A stretch of DNA of 64,000 nucleotides from a methanogenic archaeon (GCA_902763685.1 CACWTF010000002.1:1-64000), one strand, 5' to 3'; shown: positions 52,873-61,453, counted from the first letter of the stretch. Notes: generated from the sequence alone by a model not told the origin. Translations and numbers: made by a program.

Positions 52873-53526
52873 TCAGTTGAATCCGAGTGCTCTGATGATC
52901 TCGTCCACTCCGAGATCCTTTCTGGCACTGCAGGTGTACATGTTCTTCAGTCCGCCTGTGAGCTTGTTGTAATCGCTTGTGATCACATTGGGGTCGACAC
53001 CCACCGCGTCCGCGATGTCCATCTTGTTCAGGATGGCGATGTCGGAATGCTGGAAGACCGCATGGTGCTTCCTGACCATGTCGTCCCCCTCGGTGGTGGA
53101 CACCACAACAGCCCTGTAATCGGTTCCCAGGGGGAAGTCCGCGGGACATACGAGGTTGCCCACGTTCTCCACGATGACTATGTCATATTTGTCCAGGTCC
53201 ATGCCCGCCAGGGTCTTCTTGACGAGATTGGCGTCCAGGTGGCATTCCTTGCCGGTGTTGCAGTTCACCGCGTCGAGGCCGGCCGCGCGGAACCTCTGGA
53301 AATCGTCGTCGCCGGTCACATCGCCTGCGATGACGCAGACCCTCTTGCCGGCAGCGACCAGTTTCTTCCCCATCTCGATGATGAGTGCGGTCTTGCCGGC
53401 TCCGATGGATCCCATGAAATCGACGGATTTGATGTTGTGCTCTTTTAGCAGGTGGTAGTTCTCGTGGGCGATACGGTTGTTCGCCTTCAATACATCGAAC
53501 TCCATTCCTGCTTGGATTATATGCAT
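52873..53526 (-). CDS. hypB: HypB-like nickel GTPase for hydrogenase maturation
   Basis: 217 residues from ATG 53526 (MHIIQAGMEF); ATG 53505 and an upstream one at 53565 are alternatives. HypB loads nickel into NiFe-hydrogenases. The SIMIBI GTPase motifs are GSIGAGKT (39-46), VNCNTGKECHLDANLV (metal-binding Cys/His segment) near 105, ENVGNLVCP near 143 and NKMD near 192. The N-terminal poly-His metal store of bacterial HypB is absent, as usual in archaea. No hydrogenase or other hyp gene is nearby; instead it leads an operon with purD, truA and translin. Confidence 0.92.
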   Translation of the reverse strand: MHIIQAGMEFDVLKANNRIAHENYHLLKEHNIKSVDFMGSIGAGKTALIIEMGKKLVAAGKRVCVIAGDVTGDDDFQRFRAAGLDAVNCNTGKECHLDANLVKKTLAGMDLDKYDIVIVENVGNLVCPADFPLGTDYRAVVVSTTEGDDMVRKHHAVFQHSDIAILNKMDIADAVGVDPNVITSDYNKLTGGLKNMYTCSARKDLGVDEIIRALGFN

Positions 53527-53577
53527 GGATGGATAATAGGCGGAGTAGGGTATAAGGATATCCACACGTGCACACGC

Positions 53578-53588
53578 ATATTATAAAA
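53578..53588 (+). promoter_or_regulatory. TATA box of gatD-gatE
   Basis: ATATTATAAAA lies 25-35 bases before ATG 53613. This supports ATG 53613 as start with a nearly leaderless mRNA, rather than the in-frame GTG at 53568, which is upstream of the box. Confidence 0.6.
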
Positions 53589-53612
53589 GAGGAGCGACAT
53601 AATGCGGCCGTT

Positions 53613-54905
53613 ATGTATGCTGACTTCCTTTCGAAGAAACTGTCCGATGCCGGAGCGGACGAGGGGTGCATGCTCAATGTCACCGTTGCGGGGAAGACCT
53701 ACAAAGGCGTCCTCATGCCCCATCACGAATTCAGCGGCCAGGATATCATCATCCTGAAGATGAAGAGCGGATACAACATCGGTATCCGTCTTGACGAGTC
53801 ATCGCAGATCGAAGTCGTCTCCAGGCCTGTCGAGAGGGTGAAACCCGAGACCGCCGAGGAGACCAAGAAGGGACTCAAGACCATCGTCCTCATCGGTACC
53901 GGAGGAACCATCGCCTCCTACGTGGACTACAGGACCGGTGCGGTTCATCCCGCCCTCTCCACCTCGGACATGATCAACGCGGTCCCCGAGATCAAGGAGA
54001 TCGCCAACATCAAGGCCAACGTCCTCTTCTCGATCTTCTCCGAGAACATGACCGTCCCGCACTGGCAGCAGCTCGCCAAGGCCATCGCCGACGAACTGAA
54101 CAACGGTGCTGACGCGGTCATCGTCCCTCACGGTACCGATACCATGGGATACACCGCAGCGGCCGTTGCGTTCATGCTCGGAGACGTCTCCAAGCCCGTC
54201 ATTTTCGTCGGTGCCCAGAGGTCCTCCGACAGGCCCTCATCCGATGCGAGCAGCAACCTCATGGCGGCTGCCAGGTTCTGCGTCAACGGCAACCGTGCCG
54301 GCGTGTTCGTGGTCATGCACGACGGTTCCGGCGACGACGTCTTCGCGGTGCACAACGGAACCCGCGTAAGGAAGATGCACACCTCCCGCAGGGATGCGTT
54401 CAAGAGCATCAACGTTCCCCCCGTCGCACTCGTCGACAGGGCGGGGAAGATCACTTTCAACTGTGACGGCAGGCCCGTATCCAAGGACAGGGTGGAAGTC
54501 AGGTCCGATATGTGCCAGGATGTCGTCCTCTTGCAGTTCTATCCCGGTATGGATCCCGTCCTCTTCCGTGACATCTTCATGAAGAGCAAGGGAGTCGTCA
54601 TCTCCGGTTCAGGACTCGGACACGTCAACAGCAACATGGTGCCCCTCATCAAGGAAGCAGTGGACAACGGCACCATCGTGGTCATCACCTCCCAGTGTCT
54701 CAACGGCCGTACCAATCTCAACGTCTACAACACCGGAAGGGACATGCTGAACGCTGGAGCCATAACCGTCATGGACATGCTCCCCGAGACCGCCTACGCC
54801 AAACTCATGTGGGCGCTGGCCAACACCAAATCTACCGAGGCCGCGAAGGGGGTCATGAAGACCCCGCTGGCAGGCGAGATGAGCGACAGGAGGGTGATGC
54901 TGTGA
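53613..54905 (+). CDS. gatD: Glutamyl-tRNA(Gln) amidotransferase subunit D
   Basis: 430 residues from ATG 53613. GatD is the asparaginase-like ammonia producer of the archaea-specific GatDE complex, which turns Glu-tRNA(Gln) into Gln-tRNA(Gln). A beta-barrel N-terminal domain (KGVLMPHHEFSGQDIIILKMKSGYNIGI region) precedes the type I asparaginase fold with GTGGTIAS (95-102), VPHGTDTMGYTAAA and FVGAQRSSDRPSSDASSNL. The C-terminal half has ISGSGLGHVN. It is followed by gatE with a GTGA overlap. Upstream it is divergent from hypB. Confidence 0.96.
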   Translation: MYADFLSKKLSDAGADEGCMLNVTVAGKTYKGVLMPHHEFSGQDIIILKMKSGYNIGIRLDESSQIEVVSRPVERVKPETAEETKKGLKTIVLIGTGGTIASYVDYRTGAVHPALSTSDMINAVPEIKEIANIKANVLFSIFSENMTVPHWQQLAKAIADELNNGADAVIVPHGTDTMGYTAAAVAFMLGDVSKPVIFVGAQRSSDRPSSDASSNLMAAARFCVNGNRAGVFVVMHDGSGDDVFAVHNGTRVRKMHTSRRDAFKSINVPPVALVDRAGKITFNCDGRPVSKDRVEVRSDMCQDVVLLQFYPGMDPVLFRDIFMKSKGVVISGSGLGHVNSNMVPLIKEAVDNGTIVVITSQCLNGRTNLNVYNTGRDMLNAGAITVMDMLPETAYAKLMWALANTKSTEAAKGVMKTPLAGEMSDRRVML

Positions 54906-56773
54906 GCGAGGAATACGAGATGATGTGCGGAATCGAGATCCACCAGCAGCTCGACACCAAGAAGCTCTTCTGCGACTGCGAGAGCAACCTCACGGAGGAG
55001 GCCGCAGGCGGCATCTACAGGCGTCTCAGGCCCACCACCTCCGAGATGGGAGAGGTCGACCGCGCCGCGCTGGCACAGTTCATGAGGGGCTACGGTTACA
55101 GGTACCAGAGCTGCCCCTGCGAGACCTGTCTCGTGGAGCTCGACGAGGAGCCTCCCCACGAGGTCAACGCCGATGCCCTGGAGACCACCCTCATCTTCTC
55201 CGAGCTGATCGGAGCGAGCGTCATCGACGAGGTCCAGTTCATGAGGAAGATCGTCGTCGACGGTTCCAACACCTCCGGATTCCAGAGGACCTCCCTCGTG
55301 GCGGTCGACGGATCCATCGACGCCATCGGCAAGAAGGTAGGTATCCTCTCCGTATGTCTGGAGGAGGACGCTTGCCGTAAGATCGAGACCACCGCCGACG
55401 AGGTCACCTGGAGGACCGACCGTCTCGGTATCCCCCTCATCGAGGTCGCCACCGCACCCGACATGAGGACTCCCGAGGAGGTACTTGAGGTCGCATCCCG
55501 CATCGGTTCCCTGCTCAGGGCCACCAAGAGGGTCAAGAGGGGTCTCGGAACCATCAGGGAGGACCTGAACATATCCATCCCCGAGGGTGCCCGTATCGAG
55601 ATCAAGGGTGTGCAGGAGCTCAGGCTCCTCCCCGACTTCGTATCCAACGAGGTCAAGAGGCAGAAGATGCTGGTCAGGGTCAGGGATATCCTCCGCGAGA
55701 GGGGAACCAAACCCGCCGCGGTAGAGGTTGTCGACGCCACCGAGATCTTCAAGGACTGCGATGCAAAGGTCATCGCCGCCGCCCTTAAGGACAAGGGAAA
55801 GGTCCTTGCGGTCAGACTCCCCGGATTCGCGGGAGTCATGAACGGCGACAACAAGACACTCAGGCTCGGATCCGAGATGGCTCAGTACGCACGCACCGTC
55901 GGCGTCAAGGGAATCTTCCACTCCGACGAGCTGCCCAACTACGGAATCGAGCAGTCCTACGTGGACAGGCTCAGGGAGTTCCTCGGAATGACCGGCGAGT
56001 TCGATGCGTTCGTCATCTGTGCCGCATCCGAGAAGAAGGCGACCGTCGCCCTCGAGCTTGCCGTGAAGAGGGCCAACGCCGGAATCGAGGGCGTTCCCGA
56101 GGAGACCAGGGATCCCCTGCCCGACGGAACCACCAGGTACTCCAGGCCCCTGCCCGGAGCAGCCAGGATGTATCCCGAGACCGACGTCCCGCCCACCCCC
56201 ATACCCGCGGCCAGGCTGGAACGCATCAAGAACAACCTGCCGGAATTCCCCGAGCAGATCGAGGCCCGTCTCGTCAAGGATTACGGCATCAACGCCCAGC
56301 AGGCGCACCAGATCGTCAGGCAGAGCCGCGACGACCTGTTCTGCCAGATCGCCAGCGAGTTCGACCTCGCTTCCGTCGCCGCCACCACCTTCCAGAACAC
56401 CTTCCAGGAGCTGGAGCACGAGGGCATCGACACCGACCTGTTCACTTACGACGATCTCTACGCTGTGTTCTCCGGCCTGAAGGCAGGCAAGTTCGCCAAG
56501 GAAGCCATCCCCGCCATCCTCAAGGAGATGGCCAAGGGAACCGACCTCGAGACCACCGTGAAGAAACTCGGGCTCTCCGCCGTCGATGCCGGCGAGGCCG
56601 CCGCGATCATCGAGAAGATCGTCAGCGAGCGTGCCGATTTCGTCCGCGAGAAGGGCATGGGTGCCATCGGCGGACTCATGGGTCCCGTCATGGGTGCACT
56701 CAGAGGAAAGATCGACGGAAAGCAGGCCAACGAGCTGCTCACCGCGGCCATCAGGAAACTCCTGGGCCAGTAA
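54902..56773 (+). CDS. gatE: Glutamyl-tRNA(Gln) amidotransferase subunit E
   Basis: 623 residues with GTG start in the gatD stop. GatE binds the tRNA, activates the glutamate and accepts the ammonia. GatB/E signature: MMCGIEIHQQLDTKKLFCDCES, RRLRPTTSEMGEVDRAAL and the zinc-site-like CPCETC near 75; AspRS-like insertion domain with KDKGKVLAVRLPGFAG near 300 and HSDELPNYGIEQ; C-terminal GatB/YqeY helical tail from about 480. Length is normal. The stop is followed by a stem-loop and the convergent HemK-like gene. Confidence 0.96.
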   Translation: MSEEYEMMCGIEIHQQLDTKKLFCDCESNLTEEAAGGIYRRLRPTTSEMGEVDRAALAQFMRGYGYRYQSCPCETCLVELDEEPPHEVNADALETTLIFSELIGASVIDEVQFMRKIVVDGSNTSGFQRTSLVAVDGSIDAIGKKVGILSVCLEEDACRKIETTADEVTWRTDRLGIPLIEVATAPDMRTPEEVLEVASRIGSLLRATKRVKRGLGTIREDLNISIPEGARIEIKGVQELRLLPDFVSNEVKRQKMLVRVRDILRERGTKPAAVEVVDATEIFKDCDAKVIAAALKDKGKVLAVRLPGFAGVMNGDNKTLRLGSEMAQYARTVGVKGIFHSDELPNYGIEQSYVDRLREFLGMTGEFDAFVICAASEKKATVALELAVKRANAGIEGVPEETRDPLPDGTTRYSRPLPGAARMYPETDVPPTPIPAARLERIKNNLPEFPEQIEARLVKDYGINAQQAHQIVRQSRDDLFCQIASEFDLASVAATTFQNTFQELEHEGIDTDLFTYDDLYAVFSGLKAGKFAKEAIPAILKEMAKGTDLETTVKKLGLSAVDAGEAAAIIEKIVSERADFVREKGMGAIGGLMGPVMGALRGKIDGKQANELLTAAIRKLLGQ

Positions 56774-56781
56774 AACTCATT

Positions 56782-56799
56782 CGTGGCCTCACGGCCACG
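56782..56799. terminator. Stem-loop between gatE and HemK-like gene
   Basis: CGTGGCC/GGCCACG with loop TCAC, between convergent stops at 56773 and 56811; likely a shared terminator. Confidence 0.6.
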
Positions 56800-56810
56800 T
56801 CCACATGTTC

Positions 56811-57377
56811 TCAGAATCTGATCTCGAGGACACGGAGTTTCTCGAAGAACAGCGGCAGTTCGCCGAGACACCTAACCGGCCTGTCGGCGAGCACCTCTTC
56901 CAATCTGTCCTGGTCCATCAGAGAGGATACGACGACCACCACGCGGCCACCCGCATTCAGGTGTTCCGGAGCATGTGCCAGTAGCTCGGGAAGGGGACCC
57001 ATCCCGTCCTTTCCGCCGGACCATGCCTTGGCCAATTCCCCCTCCTCTTCCACAGGCAGGTAGGGGAGATTGAAGATGATCGTATCGAACCTCTCGGGGA
57101 AGGCTTTGTACAGATCCGTATCGCGGGCGTGGATGTTCACCCCGTTCTGTACGGCATTCCTCCTGGCGAGTTTCACTGCCTTGGGATTGATGTCCCCGCA
57201 CGTGACCTCCGCACCGTTCAGCGCGCAGTGTATGGAAACGATCCCGGAACCGCATCCGATCTCCAGCACCTGCTCTCCCGTATGTATGTCGAGCGACTCG
57301 ATGAGGAGTATGCTGTCCTCGGAAGGAGGATAGACGTCTGGGTCTGATGAAATGTTCAGGTCGGGCCTGTATTCCAT
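56811..57377 (-). CDS. HemK2/PrmC-like SAM-dependent methyltransferase
   Basis: 188 residues. SAM site VLEIGCGSGIVSIHCAL near 39-55 and the substrate motif NLPYLPVEEEG near 103; in the HemK family this is normally (N/D)PPY, so the first proline is replaced by leucine. The opening YPPSEDSILLIESL is characteristic of the small archaeal/eukaryal HemK2 (Mtq2) group, which methylates the glutamine of the release factor aRF1 GGQ motif together with Trm112. Identity as a protein-glutamine methylase is therefore likely but the substitution leaves some doubt. Confidence 0.85.
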   Translation of the reverse strand: MEYRPDLNISSDPDVYPPSEDSILLIESLDIHTGEQVLEIGCGSGIVSIHCALNGAEVTCGDINPKAVKLARRNAVQNGVNIHARDTDLYKAFPERFDTIIFNLPYLPVEEEGELAKAWSGGKDGMGPLPELLAHAPEHLNAGGRVVVVVSSLMDQDRLEEVLADRPVRCLGELPLFFEKLRVLEIRF

Positions 57378-57428
57378 GATATCTAATCGTGCTAAAGAGG
57401 TTTAAACCCTCTTGAAGATACGGAACCC

Positions 57429-58013
57429 ATGAATTCCATCGATATCCTAGTGCTCGGACACCTGGAACGCGACGAGGACGGTTCCGTTATCCAGAGCGAT
57501 ACCTGGTCCACCTCCACTCTCATCAGGACCGACGACGGCCACAATATCGTGGTGGACACCAGCAAGGACTTCATGAGGGCGGCCATCAAGACCTCGCTGA
57601 AGCAGATCGGGAAAGTCTTCCCCGAGGATATCGACATCATCGTCCTCACCCATGCCCACGAGGACCACATCGGCAACAATGACATGTTCAAGAATGCCAA
57701 GATCTACATTCATAAAGACGAGGTCTGCGATATCGACGGAGCGGTGAGGATAGACAAGGAGACGGAGATCGCGAAGGGTGTGAGGATCGTCCCCACGCCC
57801 GGCCATTCCGCCGGTTCGGTCAGTGTGTTCGTGGATTCCGACAGGCATTACGCCATCGCAGGCGACGCCATCCCGCTGAAGAACAACTTCGTCAAGAGGC
57901 AGGCCCCCAGGCTGAACATCGACGAGGCCTTGGCATTGGAGAGCATGAAGAAGATCGTCGCCTACGCCGATGTCATAGTGCCCGGCCACGACCAGCCCTT
58001 CAAAACGAGTTAA
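57429..58013 (+). CDS. Metallo-beta-lactamase fold hydrolase
   Basis: 194 residues. Metal motif THAHEDH (His75, His77, Asp79, His80), followed by PTPGHSAGS (third His), AGDAI (bridging Asp) and VPGHDQPF at the end. This is the short single-domain MBL type, similar to archaeal predicted hydrolases and glyoxalase II-like proteins. No beta-CASP insertion, so probably not an RNase J/CPSF-type enzyme. Substrate unknown. A TATA-like region is part of the 51-base spacer divergent from the HemK-like gene. Confidence 0.85.
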   Translation: MNSIDILVLGHLERDEDGSVIQSDTWSTSTLIRTDDGHNIVVDTSKDFMRAAIKTSLKQIGKVFPEDIDIIVLTHAHEDHIGNNDMFKNAKIYIHKDEVCDIDGAVRIDKETEIAKGVRIVPTPGHSAGSVSVFVDSDRHYAIAGDAIPLKNNFVKRQAPRLNIDEALALESMKKIVAYADVIVPGHDQPFKTS

Positions 58014-58056
58014 ATATAAGAGCAACCCCCTATATCCACTCGAAACCTAGGAAGCT

Positions 58057-58063
58057 GAGGTGA
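58057..58063 (+). promoter_or_regulatory. Shine-Dalgarno site choosing the start of the HVO_0476-like gene
   Basis: GAGGTGA five bases before ATG 58069. An in-frame GTG at 58060 is inside this site and is therefore rejected as start. Confidence 0.5.
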
Positions 58064-58068
58064 AGAAG

Positions 58069-58755
58069 ATGACAAACGAATTACCTGATACCATCTACAA
58101 CATGTGTCCCGACTGCGAGGATGTCACCGAGCACAAGATCCTCAAAGGAAAGCTCGGAAAATCGAACGTCAACGGCACCTTCCAGTGCACCGAATGCGGA
58201 CGCATCTTCACCGGCATCATCAGGCTTCCCAAGGAGTTCGACGTCAAGGTCCTGGTATCGGACGAGGACGTCACCGACGTCACCAGCACCAAGCTCCGCG
58301 AGGATGAGATCGTCTCCGTGGGCGACGAGTTCGACCTCGACGACGGCACCCATGTGCAGGTCACCTACATCGAGCTTCCCGACGGCAGCAGGAAGAAGAA
58401 GGCCCCCGCCCCCGAGATCAAGGCCTTGTGGGTGAAGTACTACGGCACCCTCAACGTGAAGGTCTCTGTCAACGATTACAAGAAGACCTACCCCATGATC
58501 TGCGAGGCCGAACCCGATGACGAATTCACCATCGGATCGTTCATGCATTTCGACCTCTGGGACTGTGTCATCCACGCCATCAAGACCAAGGATAAGCTCA
58601 GGCGTAAGGGAACCGTCGAGGCAAGGGACATTGTCCGTATCTATGCCAAGATCAGGCACAGGGACGGCAGCACCACCCCCATGGACGACGGTGAGTTCGA
58701 CGAGGAACAGCTCGAGTTCGCCGATGATGCCGTGATGGACCTCGACGAGGAGTGA
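58069..58755 (+). CDS. HVO_0476-family zinc-ribbon protein
   Basis: 228 residues. N-terminal zinc ribbon: CPDC near 13-16 and CTEC near 40-43. The following part (about 55-200) contains VGDEFDLDDGTHVQVTYIELPDGSRKKKAPAPEIKALWVKYYG, conserved in the archaeal HVO_0476 zinc-finger family. The C-terminal 35 residues are very acidic (DDGEFDEEQLEFADDAVMDLDEE region). Function unknown; the zinc ribbon plus beta-rich body suggests nucleic acid or protein binding. The SD site GAGGTGA supports the start. Convergent with the HAD phosphatase, with only three bases between the stops. Confidence 0.8.
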   Translation: MTNELPDTIYNMCPDCEDVTEHKILKGKLGKSNVNGTFQCTECGRIFTGIIRLPKEFDVKVLVSDEDVTDVTSTKLREDEIVSVGDEFDLDDGTHVQVTYIELPDGSRKKKAPAPEIKALWVKYYGTLNVKVSVNDYKKTYPMICEAEPDDEFTIGSFMHFDLWDCVIHAIKTKDKLRRKGTVEARDIVRIYAKIRHRDGSTTPMDDGEFDEEQLEFADDAVMDLDEE

Positions 58756-58758
58756 ATC

Positions 58759-59415
58759 TCACTCCTTATCGAAGATTATCAGGTCAAGGATATCCGCGAT
58801 ATTGTCCGTTTTGAGTTTCACGGTAGCGGCCGCTTCGGTGTACTCGTCCGCGTTGATGGCGATGGAGAATCCGCTGGACTTGAACATCGGGATGTCGGTG
58901 AATGAATTGCCGATGGAAACGGTGCGTTCCGGGGTGGTACCGTATTCCTCCATGAACTTCCTGACCCAGACGCTCTTGTCCTGGAGGTCGACGACCTTCA
59001 CTCCCTCGCCGGTGAGGACTCCGTCCGCATCCATCTCGAGGCTGTCCGCGGCCACCGCATCGAACCCGAACTCGTTGGCAAGCATGTTGGCGGCCAGATC
59101 GATGCCTCCGGAGATTATCACGCATTTCATGCCCGCCTCCTGAAGGGTGGCCACGGTCTCCTGGATTCCCTCTATGAGCGGGATCGTCTGGAAGATCCTG
59201 ATGAGGTCTTTCCTGCAGAGGTCGGGCTTCACCGATTTCCAGACGGCGATGTCCATGCGCATGAACTCCTGTTCGGTGATCTTGCCGTTGACGAAAAGCT
59301 GGTAGCCTTCCTCATCCTCGGTACCCAGGCACTGGTGTATCCAGCTCCAGGTGCTGCGGGTACGGGTCAGTGTACCGTCCATGTCGAAACAGACGAGGTC
59401 GTACTTGCTCAGCAT
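58759..59415 (-). CDS. serB: HAD-superfamily phosphatase, phosphoserine phosphatase-like
   Basis: 218 residues. HAD motif I DMDGTL (Asp11, Asp13), motif II CVIISGGID near 98, motif III Lys in LQDKSVWV region and motif IV IGNSFTDIPMF near 168. The cap inserted between motifs I and II is helical (type C1) as in SerB, and SGG plus GNSxxD fit phosphoserine phosphatase, which finishes serine synthesis. Other small phosphates are possible substrates. No serine pathway gene is adjacent; the gene is divergent from the MORN protein. Confidence 0.8.
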   Translation of the reverse strand: MLSKYDLVCFDMDGTLTRTRSTWSWIHQCLGTEDEEGYQLFVNGKITEQEFMRMDIAVWKSVKPDLCRKDLIRIFQTIPLIEGIQETVATLQEAGMKCVIISGGIDLAANMLANEFGFDAVAADSLEMDADGVLTGEGVKVVDLQDKSVWVRKFMEEYGTTPERTVSIGNSFTDIPMFKSSGFSIAINADEYTEAAATVKLKTDNIADILDLIIFDKE

Positions 59416-59498
59416 GACGGGAGCAATCCCATTTTCGCATAAAGAAGTATCCGAGACCTTACCGTAATGCTTTTTACCCGCTAATCATAGGGTTTGGC

Positions 59499-59963
59499 AT
59501 GGAGATGCCCGAGAACTTCGTCAGGATCGATTACGCGGACGGTTTCTACCGCGGTGAGGTGGCCAAGGACGGTACCACCGAGCACGGTTACGGTTCGTTC
59601 TTCTTCAATTCCGGCAACATGTACATCGGCGAGTTCAGGAACGGACGTTTCAACGGCCACGGCCGTTACGCATGGGCGGACGGCAAGATCTACGAGGGTG
59701 ATTTCCTCGACGACACGATCTCGGGGAAGGGTACCATGACCTGGCCTTCCGGAGAGGTATACGAGGGCGATTTCGCCAACGGGAAACCTGTCGGTAACGG
59801 GAAGATGACCTGGCCCAGCGGCGACCGTTACGAAGGAGGCTTCGTGGACGGCAAGATGGAGGGCGAGGGCACCTATTACGACAAGGATGGGAGCATAGTC
59901 TATTCGGGTCCTTGGGTGCAGGGCTGTGCCGTCAATTCCGACGACAAGAGACTGACTGAGTGA
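59499..59963 (+). CDS. MORN-repeat protein
   Basis: 154 residues, nearly all consisting of five to six MORN repeats of about 23 residues: YIGEFRNGRFNGHGRYAWADG, YEGDFLDDTISGKGTMTWPSG, YEGDFANGKPVGNGKMTWPSG and YEGGFVDGKMEGEGTYYDKDG are clear copies. No signal peptide or membrane helix, so a cytosolic protein. MORN repeats form flat beta-hairpin strips that in eukaryotes bind membranes or scaffold other proteins; they are scattered in bacteria and rare in archaea, so horizontal acquisition is plausible. TATA box GCTTTTTACC is about 25 bases upstream. Confidence 0.88.
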   Translation: MEMPENFVRIDYADGFYRGEVAKDGTTEHGYGSFFFNSGNMYIGEFRNGRFNGHGRYAWADGKIYEGDFLDDTISGKGTMTWPSGEVYEGDFANGKPVGNGKMTWPSGDRYEGGFVDGKMEGEGTYYDKDGSIVYSGPWVQGCAVNSDDKRLTE

Positions 59964-59999
59964 GCCCTTTTATCCCTCTACGTCATTTCCTCATCCCAT

Positions 60000-60749
60000 A
60001 TGCTCACCCTCATCGGTACAGGCCACGTTTTCAAGATCGGGGAGACCGTTTCGTTCCTCGTACGTCAGGCTTGGCCGGATGCTGTCTGCGTGGAGCTGGA
60101 CGATTTCCGTCTGCACATACTCACAGGCGACAAGGAAGCTATCAGGAAGGATCTGGAGGCCAGGGGCATCGATCCCGATGCCAGTCGCGAGGAGCGGATG
60201 AAGAACGCCTCCCCGGTCTTCAGGCAGTCCGCGAAATACCAGGAGAAGGTGTCCGAGAAGAACCGCAGCCAGGCGGGAGCCGATATGGTGGCTGCCATCG
60301 GAGCCGCCAAATCCGTGGATGCCAAGATCTATTGTATCGACTTCGATGCACAGCAGTCCCTGCAGAAGATGTGGGACCAGATGTCCCGCAGGGAGAGGCT
60401 GAGATACAGGATGTCGGGGCATCTCGACAACCTTTTCAAGAAACGCAGGGTCGATAAGACCCAGAAGGACTACACCAAGGACCAGGAGGCCTATGTCGAG
60501 AACATGAGGAAGCGGTATCCCACCCTGGTGAAGGTCCTTATTGACGAGCGCAACGAGCACATGTCCAAGGAGATATCCAAGGTGTGTTCGCAGTACGAAC
60601 GCGTGGTGGCCGTCGTCGGCGATGCCCACGTGGACGGACTTTTGAAACTTCTTCCGCCTGACCTGAAGGTCCGTACGGTCAGGCTGTGGGAGCTCATGGA
60701 CTCGGAACAGGCCATGAAGCTCAAATCGGAATTCTGGGAGTCTGACTGA
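60000..60749 (+). CDS. TraB/PrgY-like protein without membrane segments
   Basis: 249 residues. TraB family features: LIGTGHVFKIGETVSFLVRQAWPDAVCVELDDFRLHIL at the N-terminus (GTGHV and the VELD motif) and LIDERNEHMSKEISKVC ... VVAVVGDAHVDGLLKLL in the second half, with the conserved ERN and GxxH residues. The family includes PrgY, which limits pheromone signalling in enterococci, and is structurally linked to Tiki-type proteases. Many members carry C-terminal membrane helices; this one has none and should be cytosolic. The middle (about 90-175) is a charged helical insert. Coupled to thyX, which begins one base after the stop. Confidence 0.78.
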   Translation: MLTLIGTGHVFKIGETVSFLVRQAWPDAVCVELDDFRLHILTGDKEAIRKDLEARGIDPDASREERMKNASPVFRQSAKYQEKVSEKNRSQAGADMVAAIGAAKSVDAKIYCIDFDAQQSLQKMWDQMSRRERLRYRMSGHLDNLFKKRRVDKTQKDYTKDQEAYVENMRKRYPTLVKVLIDERNEHMSKEISKVCSQYERVVAVVGDAHVDGLLKLLPPDLKVRTVRLWELMDSEQAMKLKSEFWESD

Positions 60750-60750
60750 G

Positions 60751-61449
60751 ATGATCGTGAAACTGTTAGCCTATACGCCGAACGCAGACAGGGTATGTGC
60801 GGCCGCCGCCCGTTCCTGTTACTCTGAGAACCCCTCCGGTACCCTCGTGGAGACCATGAAGAACCCTGCGAAGATGCTCTCCGCGGTAGTGGCCATGGGC
60901 CACCACTCCGTGATCGAGCACGCGGTGTTCACCTTCTCCATCGAAGGCGTATCCCGTTCCCTCACCCACCAGCTCGTGAGGCACAGGGTCGCATCGTACT
61001 CCCAACAGAGCCAGAGGTACGTTTCCATCAACGAGCCCACCTATGTGATCCCGGATACCATCAAGCAGAATCCCGAGGCCTGCAAGCTGTACGAGGACCT
61101 CATGATCAAGATATGGGACACCTACGGGAAGCTCGAGGACCTTGGCATCCTCGCGGAGGACGCAAGGTACGTCCTGCCCAACGGATGCACCACCAACATC
61201 ACTGTCACCATGAACGCCAGGGAGCTCATGCACTTCTTCACCCTCCGCTGCTGCAACCGTGCCCAGAAGGAGATCAGGGACGTCGCCGACGAGATGCTGA
61301 GGCAGTGCAAAGCCGCCTGTCCGGTCATATTCGCGTATGCTGGACCGTCCTGCGTCAGGGGCCCCTGTCCCGAGGGGGAGAAGTCCTGCGGACATTCCAG
61401 AAGGAAGGAGTTCCTTACCGAAGAGGACATCGCGTCTACTAACCTTTAA
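60751..61449 (+). CDS. thyX: Flavin-dependent thymidylate synthase
   Basis: 232 residues. ThyX makes dTMP from dUMP with FAD and methylene-folate/pterin. The ThyX motif RHRxxSxxxxSQR is exact as RHRVASYSQQSQR (77-89), and HHSVIEHAVFTF near 51-62 and MNARELMHFFTLRCCNRAQKEIR near 152-174 are canonical. The C-terminal segment has several extra cysteines (CKAACPVIFA, CVRGPCPEGEKSC) that are unusual and could bind metal. It lies directly behind the TraB-like gene. Confidence 0.96.
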   Translation: MIVKLLAYTPNADRVCAAAARSCYSENPSGTLVETMKNPAKMLSAVVAMGHHSVIEHAVFTFSIEGVSRSLTHQLVRHRVASYSQQSQRYVSINEPTYVIPDTIKQNPEACKLYEDLMIKIWDTYGKLEDLGILAEDARYVLPNGCTTNITVTMNARELMHFFTLRCCNRAQKEIRDVADEMLRQCKAACPVIFAYAGPSCVRGPCPEGEKSCGHSRRKEFLTEEDIASTNL

Positions 61450-61453
61450 ATAA
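61444..61453 (+). promoter_or_regulatory. TATA box of the S17e gene
   Basis: CTTTAAATAA overlaps the end of thyX and lies about 40-50 bases before ATG 61493, giving a leader of roughly 15-20 bases. Confidence 0.5.
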
